Part shown: in pieces, positions 25,881 through 33,758 of the stretch
How positions within the stretch are numbered: the first letter of the stretch is position 1
Layout of the letters: each line of letters opens with the position of its first letter
NCBI RefSeq assembly: GCF_021412625.1
Contig: NZ_JAKCFI010000014.1
Coordinates: 62,001 to 126,000, forward strand
DNA: 64,000 nucleotides
Source: Myxococcus stipitatus
Lineage (GTDB): Bacteria; Myxococcota; Myxococcia; Myxococcales; Myxococcaceae
Direction: 5' to 3'
Notes under the pieces: generated by a model
What the model was told of the DNA's origin: nothing
Seen by the model: only the letters and a program-made list of their open reading frames with translations
The model's database searches: none
Program-made: the position numbers and the translations under genes

Positions 25881-27007
25881 GCGAGATTGGCACGGAGCAG
25901 CGTCCCCTCCGGCTGCTGCTGGTGGAGGACAACCCGGGCGACGCGCGGCTGCTCCAGGAGGAGCTGCGGGAGATGCCCTCCGTGCGCTGCGAGGTCACCC
26001 ACGTCACGCGCCTTTCGGACGCGGTGCGGGTGGTGGGCGGCGCGACGGTGGACGCGGTGCTGCTGGACCTGTCGCTGCCGGACGGCCATGGCCTGGGCAA
26101 CATCCCGCCGTTGCTGTTGGCCGCGCCCTCGGTGCCGCTGGTGGTGCTCACCGGCACGGACGACGAGCGGATGGCGGTGCGCGCGGTGCACGAGGGCGCG
26201 CAGGACTACCTGGTGAAGGGCCAGGTGTCGGGGCCGCTGCTGGTGCGCGCGCTGCGCTACGCCATCGAGCGCAAGCGGGTGGAGGAGGGCCTCAAGCGCG
26301 AGGAGGCCGCGCGGCGCACCGCCGCCTTCCGCGAGCAGTTCCTGGGCATCCTCGGCCATGACTTGCGCAATCCCTTGCAGGCCATCTCCGGCAGCGCGGC
26401 GCTGCTCCTGCGCAACGCGGGGCTGAGCGAGCCGCAGCGCAAGGCCATCAACCGCATCTCCATCTCCGCGGAGCGCATGGCGCGGATGATCAACGACCTG
26501 CTCGACTTCACCCGCACGCGCCTGGGCGCCGGCTACGTGCTGGAGCGCACGCGGATGAACGTGCACGAGGTGCTCCGGCAGGTGGTGGAGGAGCTGGAGG
26601 TGGCGCACCCCGAGCGACGGTTCGAGCTGCGCCTGACGGGCAACGGCTGGGGGGACTGGGACGCGGACCGCATCGCCCAGGCGGCGTCGAACCTGGTGGG
26701 CAACGCCGTGCAGTACTCGCCGGAGGACTCGGTGGTGCGCGTGGCGATGGCGGACGCGGAGGCGGGCGTGAGGTTGGAGGTCCACAACCGGGGCCTGCCC
26801 ATCCCCCCGGAGCGGCTGGGCACCATCTTCGACCCCTTCATGGGCTCCCAGGAGCAGCGCGGCGTCAAGCGCAACGGCCTGGGCCTGGGGCTCTACATCA
26901 CCCACGAAATCGTGCGGGCCCATGGCGGCGCGCTCGGGGTGGACTCCACGGAGGAGGACGGCACCCGCTTCTGGGTGTTCCTGCCGCGTCAGCACACGGG
27001 CGGCTGA
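25877..27007 (+). CDS. Receiver-histidine kinase hybrid
   Basis: The 376-residue protein has an N-terminal receiver domain (about 11-130) with acidic residues in VEDNPGD, phospho-acceptor Asp64 in LLDLSLPD and the conserved Lys in DYLVKG. A HisKA domain with His161 (GHDLRNPLQ) and a HATPase domain with N box NLVGNAVQYS and G2 GLGLGLYI follow. There is no DNA-binding output, so it is an intermediate. It can be phosphorylated on the receiver by the upstream kinase, which would then switch its own kinase on or off. The final response regulator must be encoded elsewhere. Its start is contained in the preceding stop (ATGA). Confidence 0.91.
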   Translation: MSEIGTEQRPLRLLLVEDNPGDARLLQEELREMPSVRCEVTHVTRLSDAVRVVGGATVDAVLLDLSLPDGHGLGNIPPLLLAAPSVPLVVLTGTDDERMAVRAVHEGAQDYLVKGQVSGPLLVRALRYAIERKRVEEGLKREEAARRTAAFREQFLGILGHDLRNPLQAISGSAALLLRNAGLSEPQRKAINRISISAERMARMINDLLDFTRTRLGAGYVLERTRMNVHEVLRQVVEELEVAHPERRFELRLTGNGWGDWDADRIAQAASNLVGNAVQYSPEDSVVRVAMADAEAGVRLEVHNRGLPIPPERLGTIFDPFMGSQEQRGVKRNGLGLGLYITHEIVRAHGGALGVDSTEEDGTRFWVFLPRQHTGG

Positions 27008-27066
27008 GCGCGCGGTGGGCCCCGCCCGCCGAGGGGGCGGGCATGGGCGGGGGCGTCGCGGCGCGA

Positions 27067-27105
27067 GCGGCCAGGACGCACCCTTCAAGGGTCCATCCTG
27101 GCCGC
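27067..27105. other. Nested hairpin between the kinase operon and a small membrane protein gene
   Basis: An outer perfect 10-bp stem, GCGGCCAGGA (27067-27076) with TCCTGGCCGC (27096-27105), encloses an inner 5-bp stem ACCCT/AGGGT (27080-27084, 27088-27092) with a three-base loop. The two are separated by a small symmetric internal loop of three bases on each side. A second, weaker inverted repeat (CCCGCCC 27021-27027 with GGGCGGG 27035-27041) lies just before it. It may end the kinase transcript or act as an RNA element ahead of the gene at 27141. There is no U-run. Confidence 0.5.
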
Positions 27106-27140
27106 GCCTCGCCGCGTGGCCGCGTCCACGAGGTCCACGC

Positions 27141-27338
27141 ATGACCATCATCGGGTCCGTCTTCTTCGGCGTCGTCCTGTTCGCCATCGTCCTGGGCACC
27201 GTCGTCTTCTTCGGCGCCGCCGCCAACAAGTGGGAGCAGGAGGTGGCCGAGCAGGCCCGGCGCGAGCGCGAGAAGGGGCTCATGCCCAACGACGACTTCA
27301 ACGACTTCGACGGCGACCACCGCGCTGTCCAGGCTTGA
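27141..27338 (+). CDS. Small single-span membrane protein
   Basis: This 65-residue protein has one membrane span at about 3-27 (SVFFGVVLFAIVLGTVVFFG), then a charged stretch KWEQEVAEQARREREKGL and an acidic end (NDDFNDFDGDH). I do not recognise a family. It follows the sensor kinase pair on the same strand, 133 bases downstream and after the nested hairpin. Its composition and codon pattern are those of a genuine coding sequence rather than of a chance frame. Confidence 0.6.
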   Translation: MTIIGSVFFGVVLFAIVLGTVVFFGAAANKWEQEVAEQARREREKGLMPNDDFNDFDGDHRAVQA

Positions 27339-27360
27339 GCGGGCGCCGTGCCCCCCCGCC

Positions 27361-28149
27361 TCAACGCGGCCGGGGGCTGTAGTAGCGCCGCAGCCAGCGG
27401 CACAGGCCATCCAGGCCGGGGAAGAGCACGCGCTCGGTGACGTTGGCCTGGTCCAGCTTGTCGCGGACCTCCCACTTGAGGTCGGCGGGGATGACCAGCC
27501 GGCGCACGCCCCGCGCCTGCCCGCCCAGGAACGCGTCCAGGCTCAGGTTCGCCCCGTTCATCACCGAGAAGAGGGCGAACTGGTTGACGATGCGCGCGTC
27601 CAGCGACGGCGGCTCGAAGAAGAGCACGAAGGGGTGGCGGGCCAGGACGTCGAAGGACTCCAGCGTGGGGGCCGCCGCGGCCAGCATGTCGCCGGTGAAC
27701 ACGTCCGCGCCCTCCTTCTTGAGCTGGCTCTTGAGGGGCCGGGGCAGCTGCCGGTTGGTCTCCCGGTAGTCCACGCACCACACCACGCCGTCCACGTGCG
27801 CGAAGTCCGGGTCCTCGGTGAGGAAGTGCAGCGCCACGTAGGGGCTGAAGGTCCAGTCCAGCATGCGCGTGGGCAGGCCGTGGTGCTGCGCGAGCGCCAG
27901 CCAGTCCCAGAGCGAGTCCAGGGGTTCGCGCGGCGTACCCCGGGCGTACTTGCGGAAGGCGCGCAGCAGGTCGCGCTCCTGGCGCACGAACATCCCCTGG
28001 CGGTTGAGCGCCGTGGACAGGTCGTGTCCGGCGTCGGGCATGCCCCGGAAGACGAAGGTGGAGCGGTGGCGCTGGAGCGCGTCGCTCCAGGAGTCGGCGA
28101 ACAGCGCGTCCTGCAACTGCAGCCAGCTCTCGACGCGGCACTCGTGCAT
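27361..28149 (-). CDS. FRG-domain protein
   Basis: This 262-residue protein matches the FRG domain (named for its Phe-Arg-Gly motif, here FVFRGMPDAGHDLSTAL at about 32-48). It also has the second conserved block ALAQHHGLPTRMLDWTFSPY at about 86-105. FRG domains occur in phage and defence contexts and have no firmly known enzymatic role. The protein contains nothing else but this domain and a C-terminal tail. It is not accompanied by restriction, toxin or phage genes, so I infer no function. It converges with the small gene at 27141 across 22 bases. Confidence 0.82.
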   Translation of the reverse strand: MHECRVESWLQLQDALFADSWSDALQRHRSTFVFRGMPDAGHDLSTALNRQGMFVRQERDLLRAFRKYARGTPREPLDSLWDWLALAQHHGLPTRMLDWTFSPYVALHFLTEDPDFAHVDGVVWCVDYRETNRQLPRPLKSQLKKEGADVFTGDMLAAAAPTLESFDVLARHPFVLFFEPPSLDARIVNQFALFSVMNGANLSLDAFLGGQARGVRRLVIPADLKWEVRDKLDQANVTERVLFPGLDGLCRWLRRYYSPRPR

Positions 28150-28317
28150 GCTCGTGGACGCCCCGGGAGGCGCGCGAGGAGGGGCGCGCCGACGTCCCGG
28201 GAAGATGGGCCGCGTCCAGCGCCCGCGGAAGGCCGGGCCCGTGGGCTCCGACGGGGCCCGGGCGCCGCGTGCTCCGCCCTGGCCGGGCCCGGAAGCGGAG
28301 GGCCCGGCGACCCGCCG

Positions 28318-28554
28318 CTACGGCCGGCCGGGGTCCGCGGGCTGGTTGAAGGCGTACTGGTCCGCGCCCGGCGCGGCGTCCTGGTGGAACAAGGGGCACT
28401 TGGCGCAGGTGAAGCTGTCCCAGTCCTCGCGCACCGCCACGTCGATGCAGCCGCCGTAGAAGCGGCAGTGCACGTTGCGGTGTTCCTCGACGGAGAAGGA
28501 CTCCGCGCGCAGGGGCAGGCGGAACTCGGTGGGACGTGGCTGTGGACAGGACAT
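28318..28554 (-). CDS. Small cysteine-containing protein
   Basis: The 78-residue protein contains a compact cysteine pattern: HCRFYGGC, about 17 residues, then CAKCPLF. This could bind zinc or an iron-sulphur cluster. It has no signal peptide or membrane span, so it is probably cytoplasmic. I do not recognise a family. It is a leftward gene upstream of the FRG-domain gene, with a 168-base gap between them that contains no other frame of interest. Confidence 0.6.
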   Translation of the reverse strand: MSCPQPRPTEFRLPLRAESFSVEEHRNVHCRFYGGCIDVAVREDWDSFTCAKCPLFHQDAAPGADQYAFNQPADPGRP

Positions 28555-28830
28555 GGTGACTCTCTTGCCCCCCTCGTGGGTGCGATGAATCCACTACCGG
28601 CTGTTGCGTCGCGTCATTCCCGGTGCGGGTCGGGCGCGCGGTGGGATTCGAGGCCCTCCTGATAAGGACCAGCAGCGCGGGTTGCCACGGGGGGCGGGGC
28701 GGTCGGCTGGTGGGCGGACGTGAGCGGCGGGCCACCCAGGAGGGTGGGTGGGGACGCGCCCACGGTGGAGGGCGGCCGGCCGGGCGCGCGGAGACTTCAC
28801 CCGGTGCCGGCTTTCCCGGAAGATGTGGCC

Positions 28831-30639
28831 GTGTCCCCCCCCAAATCCCCCCGTCCGACCTCCCTCGGCTCCCGTCGCGCGCTCGGCGCGCTCGCGCTGG
28901 CCTCGCTGCTCGCCCTCACGGCCTGTTCGGCCTTCTCCCGCGCCGTGAAGGAGGGCGACACCGCCAGCCAGCAGCAGAAGTGGGCGGAGGCGGAGGCGGC
29001 CTACCTGCGCGCGCTGGCGGCCGACCCGGAGGCGTCCGAGGTGACGGTGAAGCTGCGCGAGGTGCGCCGCGCCTGGAGCCAGGTGGTGTTGGAGGAGGCC
29101 CGGGGCGTCCACGACGCGGGAGACCTGGACGGGGCGATGAAGCGGCTGGTGCGCGCGCTGGAGCTGGACGCGGACAACACGGCGGCGCGGGAGCTGTTGA
29201 ACGTCACGCTGGACGAGCGGGTGGCCAAGGGGTTCGCGGCGTTGAAGGAGGAGCGGCTGCAGGACGCCCGCGCGGAGTTCGACGCGGTGCTGTCGGTGTC
29301 GCCGGAGCATGCGGGCGCGAAGAAGGGCGTGGACGCCACGCAGGTGGCGTGGGCGAAGCGCTGGTTCACCACGGGCGATGGCCTGGAGAAGGCCGGCAAG
29401 CTGGGCAACGCGCTGGTGGCCTACGTGCGCGCGGACCAGGAGCGCGTGGGCGCCACCGCGGCGCGCGAGCGCGCGGAGGCGGTGCGCCAGAAGCTGCGCG
29501 ACGAGGTGGCCTTCCTCGTGGTGGCCACGCCGGTGGAGGACCACGCCGGCGCGCCGGACGTGGCGCAGCGGCTGACGGCGGGGCGGCTGGCGGCCATGCT
29601 CCCCACGCAGCTGCCCCTGCGCGTGGTGACGGAGGCCCCCGCCGGGCGCGAGGGCGTGAAGCTGGACCTGTCGCTGGAGCGGGTGCTGCCCCTGAAGGTG
29701 GTGGAGGACCAGCAGAAGACGCAGCGCTACCTCGCGGGCAAGACGTCCGTGCCCAACCCCCGCCGCGCCAGCTTCGAGACGAAGCTGCTCCAGGCCGAGC
29801 GCACCCTGGAGGAGGTGGAGCGCAAGCAGGCCGCCGTCCTGCGCGAGTACCTGCGCCTGCAGGCGGAGCTGACCACGGTGCGCGAGGGCGCCGAGCGCTG
29901 CCGCGACCGCGAGCGGCGCGAGTGCCTGGAGGCGCTCCAGGAGTGCGGCGAGGCCGCGCGCGAGGCGGAGAAGCCCGGCCAGGTGCCCGGCGAGTGCAAC
30001 CCGTCGCGCTGCGCCAGCGGGCTGTGCGCGAAGGAGGAGCAGCTGTTCGCCCAGAAGGTCGTCGCGGTGAAGGAGCGGGAGAAGCTCTTGGAGGTGGCGC
30101 TGGAGAAGTCCGAGGCGCAGCGCACGGAGGTGCAGCGCCACCGCGACACCGTCTTCCGCGAGCCCATGACGGTGGAGGAGCCCATGTACTCCGACTTCAT
30201 CTACGACGTGCAGCTGCACCGGCTCACCGTCACGGCCTCCGTCACCGCGGTGATGAGGGACCTGCTCAAGGAGCAGGTGCCCGCGCCCCTCACCGAGGAC
30301 TACGCCTCCATCCACGAGGACACGTCCCACAAGGGCTATGACCGCTACGGCGTGCTGGCCGACCCGGTGCAGCTGCGCAACGAGCTGGAGCTGCGCGTGG
30401 AGGTGGGCGACAAGGCCGTGGCCGACATGGCCCGCCGCGTGAAGGAGCGCTTCGACACGTACCGGGGCAAGCGCGTGGAGGACGCCCGCCGCGGCATGGT
30501 GCGCCCCGGCGCCGAGGACGTGGTGGAGACCGCCGTGCGCGCCCTGCTGCTCACCGCGGATGCCCCCCCCGCCGACGTGCTTCAGCCCCTGGGCCAGGCC
30601 CGCGGCCTCAGCCACCCCGAGGCGCTGCTCGGCTTGTAG
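28831..30639 (+). CDS. Large lipoprotein with tetratricopeptide-like helices
   Basis: The protein has 602 residues from the GTG at 28831, chosen because it begins directly at a lipoprotein signal (ALGALALASLLALTAC). An upstream start at 28720 would add 37 low-complexity residues. After the lipidated Cys come helical TPR-like repeats (about 28-180: QQKWAEAEAAYLRALAADP, and HDAGDLDGAMKRLVRALELD). A mixed domain, then a long charged coiled coil at about 315-420, follow. The coiled coil carries a cysteine cluster in ECNPSRCASGLCAKEE. It probably sits in the envelope as a scaffold or binding protein. No enzyme motif is seen. Confidence 0.75.
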   Translation: MSPPKSPRPTSLGSRRALGALALASLLALTACSAFSRAVKEGDTASQQQKWAEAEAAYLRALAADPEASEVTVKLREVRRAWSQVVLEEARGVHDAGDLDGAMKRLVRALELDADNTAARELLNVTLDERVAKGFAALKEERLQDARAEFDAVLSVSPEHAGAKKGVDATQVAWAKRWFTTGDGLEKAGKLGNALVAYVRADQERVGATAARERAEAVRQKLRDEVAFLVVATPVEDHAGAPDVAQRLTAGRLAAMLPTQLPLRVVTEAPAGREGVKLDLSLERVLPLKVVEDQQKTQRYLAGKTSVPNPRRASFETKLLQAERTLEEVERKQAAVLREYLRLQAELTTVREGAERCRDRERRECLEALQECGEAAREAEKPGQVPGECNPSRCASGLCAKEEQLFAQKVVAVKEREKLLEVALEKSEAQRTEVQRHRDTVFREPMTVEEPMYSDFIYDVQLHRLTVTASVTAVMRDLLKEQVPAPLTEDYASIHEDTSHKGYDRYGVLADPVQLRNELELRVEVGDKAVADMARRVKERFDTYRGKRVEDARRGMVRPGAEDVVETAVRALLLTADAPPADVLQPLGQARGLSHPEALLGL

Positions 30640-30926
30640 GGCCGCCCTGACCCAGGACAGCATTCCACCTCACCTGTCTGATTCCAGGACACCTGACACT
30701 CGCGCCTCCAACCCTTTGAAACCAAAGGGCTTGGATTACAGTTCGTTAAGGGTGTTGACAAAATCGTCGTGGAGTCTGGAGTCCAGGTGCTCCTTGTATA
30801 ACGGGAGATTCCGAATGACTCTAAGGGAAATCCACTAGTTACGGGACTGGCACGGGAGCTGCTTCGCGAGCAGGTCCCCGGGCGGCAGGACGTCCGGGTG
30901 TTCCCCCTCTGCGAAGAAGGAAGTCC
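30640..30926. promoter_or_regulatory. Intergenic control region of the metzincin protease gene
   Basis: This 287-base region is clearly lower in G+C than the rest of the window between about 30700 and 30840. It contains two inverted repeats, CCCTTTG-AAAC-CAAAGGG (30712-30729) and CTGGA-G-TCCAG (30776-30786), upstream of a sigma-54-type promoter (listed separately). Their distance from the promoter, about 75-150 bp, is where sigma-54 activators usually bind. A TTGACA at 30755 has no -10 partner at suitable spacing. Confidence 0.5.
30848..30863 (+). promoter_or_regulatory. Sigma-54 (RpoN) promoter of the metzincin gene
   Basis: The sequence TGGCACG-GGAG-CTGCT matches the -24/-12 consensus TGGCACG-N4-TTGCT at all but one base. 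Both invariant dinucleotides (GG at 30849-30850, GC at 30861-30862) are ten bases apart as required. Transcription should start about 12 bases beyond the GC, near 30874, giving a leader of about 50 bases with GAAGGAAG before the ATG at 30927. Myxobacteria use sigma-54 with activator proteins for many developmental and predation genes. Confidence 0.7.
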
Positions 30927-32411
30927 ATGTCCCAATCCAAGTTCATCGGGGCCCTCACGGGCCTGGCGCTGCTCGCCGCTGGTTGTGGTGGTGGCGACGG
31001 TTCCGCTCCCTCGGCCGACGTCGACAACCTCGGCACGGGGATGTCGTGGGAGGAGTTCCTGTCCGGCGTCTACCAGGAGCCCGAGAGCGGCGTCTTCATC
31101 GCTGACGGCGATACGATGTTCTCGAACGAGAAGAAGCTGCGTGAGTTCTATGAGAACCACGTGAAGAACGGGCAGCTCATCGTCCACCGCTCCGGCGGCG
31201 TGGACGCGAAGTGGAACGACACGCAGAAGAAGAACATCACCTACTGCGTGAGCACGTCGTTCGGCACCAACTACAACGCGGCCGTGACGGCCATGGCGAA
31301 CGCGGCGGCGGCGTGGGAGGCGGCGGCCAACGTCGACTTCGTCTATGTCAGCGCCCAGGACGCCAACTGCACCGCGAGCAACGCCAACGTGGTGTTCGAC
31401 GTGCGTCCGGTGAACTCGGGTGGCCAGTACCTGGCGCGCGCGTTCTTCCCGGATGACATCCGCGCCGACCGCAACGTCCTCATCGACAACGAGTCGTTCG
31501 GCAACGTCTCGCCGTGGACGCTGACGGGCATCCTGCGCCACGAACTGGGCCACACGCTCGGCTTCCGCCACGAGCACACCCGTCCGCAGGCCGGCTCGGG
31601 CTGCTACGAGGACAGCAACTGGCGCGAGCTGACGGCGTACGACTCCAAGTCCGTCATGCACTATCCCCAGTGCAACGGCACCCAGACGGGCGACCTGGTC
31701 CTGACGGCGCTCGACATCCAGGGCGCGCAGGCCCTCTACGGCGCGCCGGGCAACAACCCCAACCCGCCGGACCCGGAGCCGGGCACGGGCACGCCGACGA
31801 CGGAGACCAAGTCGGGCAGCGTCAGCACGGGCAGCAACACCTCCTACGGTCCGTTCAGCGTGGTGGGCGGCACGCAGTTCACGGTGACGATGACGGGCAC
31901 GGGTGACCCGGACCTGTACGTGAACCTGGGCGCCGCGGCCTCGACGTCCTCCTACGTCTGCCGCCCGTATCTGAGCGGCGCGTCCGAGTCCTGCGACGTC
32001 ACGGTCCCCGCCGGCACGACCACCGCGTACATCATGGTGCGTGGCTACTCGTCCGGCACGTTCAACCTGACCATCAAGTACACCAAGCCGGGCACGGGCG
32101 GCACGGGCACGCCGACCACGGACAGCAAGTCCGGTTCGCTGACCAAGGGCCAGACGGTGCACCTCACGCCGTACAACGTCGTGGCCGGCACGCAGTTCAA
32201 GGTGGCGATGACGGGCTCGGGTGACCCGGACCTGTACGTGCGCTGGGGCACGGCGCCCACGTCGTCCTCGTACACCTGCCGTCCGTACCAGACGGGCGCG
32301 ACCGAGACGTGCGACCTGACGGTCCCCGCCGGCACGACGACCGCGTACATCATGGTGTACGGCTACTCGGCGGCCACCTACAACCTGGCCATCAACTACA
32401 CCAAGCCGTAG
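30927..32411 (+). CDS. Metzincin metalloprotease lipoprotein with two pre-peptidase C-terminal domains
   Basis: The 494-residue protein has a lipoprotein signal ending in LLAAGC (Cys20). The peptidase domain (about 90-255) carries the extended zinc motif HELGHTLGFRHEH (zinc-binding His205, His209, His215; catalytic Glu206) and a Met-turn SVMHYP (Met244), as in metzincins of the astacin/M57 kind. Two pre-peptidase C-terminal domains follow a Pro-Gly-Thr linker, at about 300-390 and 405-494. They are near copies of one another (each with GDPDLYV, CRPY and VPAGTTTAYIMV). It probably degrades prey or host proteins at the cell surface. A strong sigma-54 promoter precedes it and a hairpin terminator follows. 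Confidence 0.9.
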   Translation: MSQSKFIGALTGLALLAAGCGGGDGSAPSADVDNLGTGMSWEEFLSGVYQEPESGVFIADGDTMFSNEKKLREFYENHVKNGQLIVHRSGGVDAKWNDTQKKNITYCVSTSFGTNYNAAVTAMANAAAAWEAAANVDFVYVSAQDANCTASNANVVFDVRPVNSGGQYLARAFFPDDIRADRNVLIDNESFGNVSPWTLTGILRHELGHTLGFRHEHTRPQAGSGCYEDSNWRELTAYDSKSVMHYPQCNGTQTGDLVLTALDIQGAQALYGAPGNNPNPPDPEPGTGTPTTETKSGSVSTGSNTSYGPFSVVGGTQFTVTMTGTGDPDLYVNLGAAASTSSYVCRPYLSGASESCDVTVPAGTTTAYIMVRGYSSGTFNLTIKYTKPGTGGTGTPTTDSKSGSLTKGQTVHLTPYNVVAGTQFKVAMTGSGDPDLYVRWGTAPTSSSYTCRPYQTGATETCDLTVPAGTTTAYIMVYGYSAATYNLAINYTKP

Positions 32412-32439
32412 TCGCGGCCCCGGCCACGGTTTGACGCGC

Positions 32440-32467
32440 GGGCGGTCTCTCTGCGGAGGGACCGCCC
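32440..32467. terminator. Hairpin terminator after the metzincin gene
   Basis: A 12-bp stem, GGGCGGTCTCTC (32440-32451) with GAGGGACCGCCC (32456-32467), closes a TGCG tetraloop with one T-G wobble and is followed by GTTGCCTTT. It lies 28 bases after the metzincin stop and 28 bases before the end of the convergent MFS gene, so it may serve both. Confidence 0.8.
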
Positions 32468-32495
32468 GTTGCCTTTCAGGCGGCTCGCGGGCGGC

Positions 32496-33758
32496 TCAGT
32501 CCACCAGCGTGCTCAGCTCGCCCGGGCGCGCCGCGCGCCGCGCGTCCAGGTGGCGGCGCCGGGCCCCGGCGATGGCCAGCTGCCACGCGGCGCAGGCGAG
32601 CCCCAGGGCCAGGCAGCCCAGCCACAGCGCGGAGGTCCCCGCGCGGCCGAGCACCCTGCCACCCAGCGCGGGCGCGGCGGTGGAGGCCAGGCCCCACAGC
32701 ATGTGGTACGCGCCCTGGTAGCTGCCGCGCAGCCGCGCCGGCGCCAGGTCCGCGACGACGGACGGCGCCACCGGCGCCTGCGCCATCTCCCCCAGCGTCC
32801 ACACCGCCACCGCCAGCATCGCCAGTGGCACGCCGCCGGGCAGCGCGTGCATGCCGAAGCCCAGGCCGGTGAGGGCCGCGGCGAGCGCCAGCGCGTGCGA
32901 GCGGCGCATCCCGCGAATCACCCGGCTGGTGAAGGGCTGGAGCGCGACGATGAGCAGGCCGTTCACCGACAGCACGGTGCCGAACTGCGCCTCCGTCAAA
33001 CCGTGCGAGCTCAGCGCCAGCGGGAGCGCCACCTGGCTCTGGTAGAAGATGAGCAGCACGCCGAGGATGGGCAGCCCGAAGGTGAGGAACACCGGGTCGC
33101 GGAACGGCGCCAGCAGGGAGCCCACCGCGCCCGGGGACGCGTGGGCGTCGCCCGTCGTCGTCCGCTCGGGGCGCGTCTCCGGCAGGAGCAGCCAGATGCA
33201 GCAGCCGTAGACGAACGTGGTGATGGCGTCCGCGATGAAGAGCGTCAGGTACCCGAAGCGGACCATGAAGCCCGCCAGCGGCAGCGCGACGGCGAAGCCC
33301 ACGTTGATGACCCAGTAGAGCAGGCCGAACGCGCGGGGCCGGTCCTGGGGCGGCACCACGTCCGCCACGGCGGCGGACACCGCGGGCCGGTAGATTTCCC
33401 CCATCACCCCGAGCGAGAAGGCCGCCAGCGAGATGGCGCCCGGCTCGCGCGCGAAGCCCAGCCCGAGCATCCCCACCGAGCCCAGCCACAGTCCGCCCGC
33501 CAGCGTGAGGCGCCGGCCGACGCGGTCCGCGAGCGTCCCACCGAGCGGCCCGGCGATGACCGCGCCCAGGCCGTAGAGCGACACGGTGAGCCCCGCCTGC
33601 TCCACGCTGAAGCCCCGCTCGCGCGTGAGGTAGAGCGCGAGGAACGGCACCACGAAGCTGCCCAGCCGGTTGACCAGCGTGCCCACCCACAGCACCCAGT
33701 ACGTGCGCGGCAGACCGCCCGCCATCTCCTTCAGCCCCCGCGCCAGCGCGCCCGTCAT
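32496..33758 (-). CDS. MFS family exporter
   Basis: The 420-residue protein has about twelve membrane spans. The first inter-span loop has the major-facilitator motif GGTLADRVGRR. Its general pattern resembles drug/metabolite:proton antiporters of the DHA kind, but the substrate cannot be told. GGGAGGG lies a few bases before the ATG at 33758; the open frame continues upstream to 34538 through repeat DNA and I reject that longer form. It converges with the metzincin gene across a shared hairpin. The 943 bases upstream of it are non-coding. Confidence 0.87.
   Translation of the reverse strand: MTGALARGLKEMAGGLPRTYWVLWVGTLVNRLGSFVVPFLALYLTRERGFSVEQAGLTVSLYGLGAVIAGPLGGTLADRVGRRLTLAGGLWLGSVGMLGLGFAREPGAISLAAFSLGVMGEIYRPAVSAAVADVVPPQDRPRAFGLLYWVINVGFAVALPLAGFMVRFGYLTLFIADAITTFVYGCCIWLLLPETRPERTTTGDAHASPGAVGSLLAPFRDPVFLTFGLPILGVLLIFYQSQVALPLALSSHGLTEAQFGTVLSVNGLLIVALQPFTSRVIRGMRRSHALALAAALTGLGFGMHALPGGVPLAMLAVAVWTLGEMAQAPVAPSVVADLAPARLRGSYQGAYHMLWGLASTAAPALGGRVLGRAGTSALWLGCLALGLACAAWQLAIAGARRRHLDARRAARPGELSTLVD

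Noticed and set aside
30755..30802. Standard sigma-70 promoter (TTGACA and TATAAC)
   Set aside because: The two boxes are 36 bp apart instead of 16-18.
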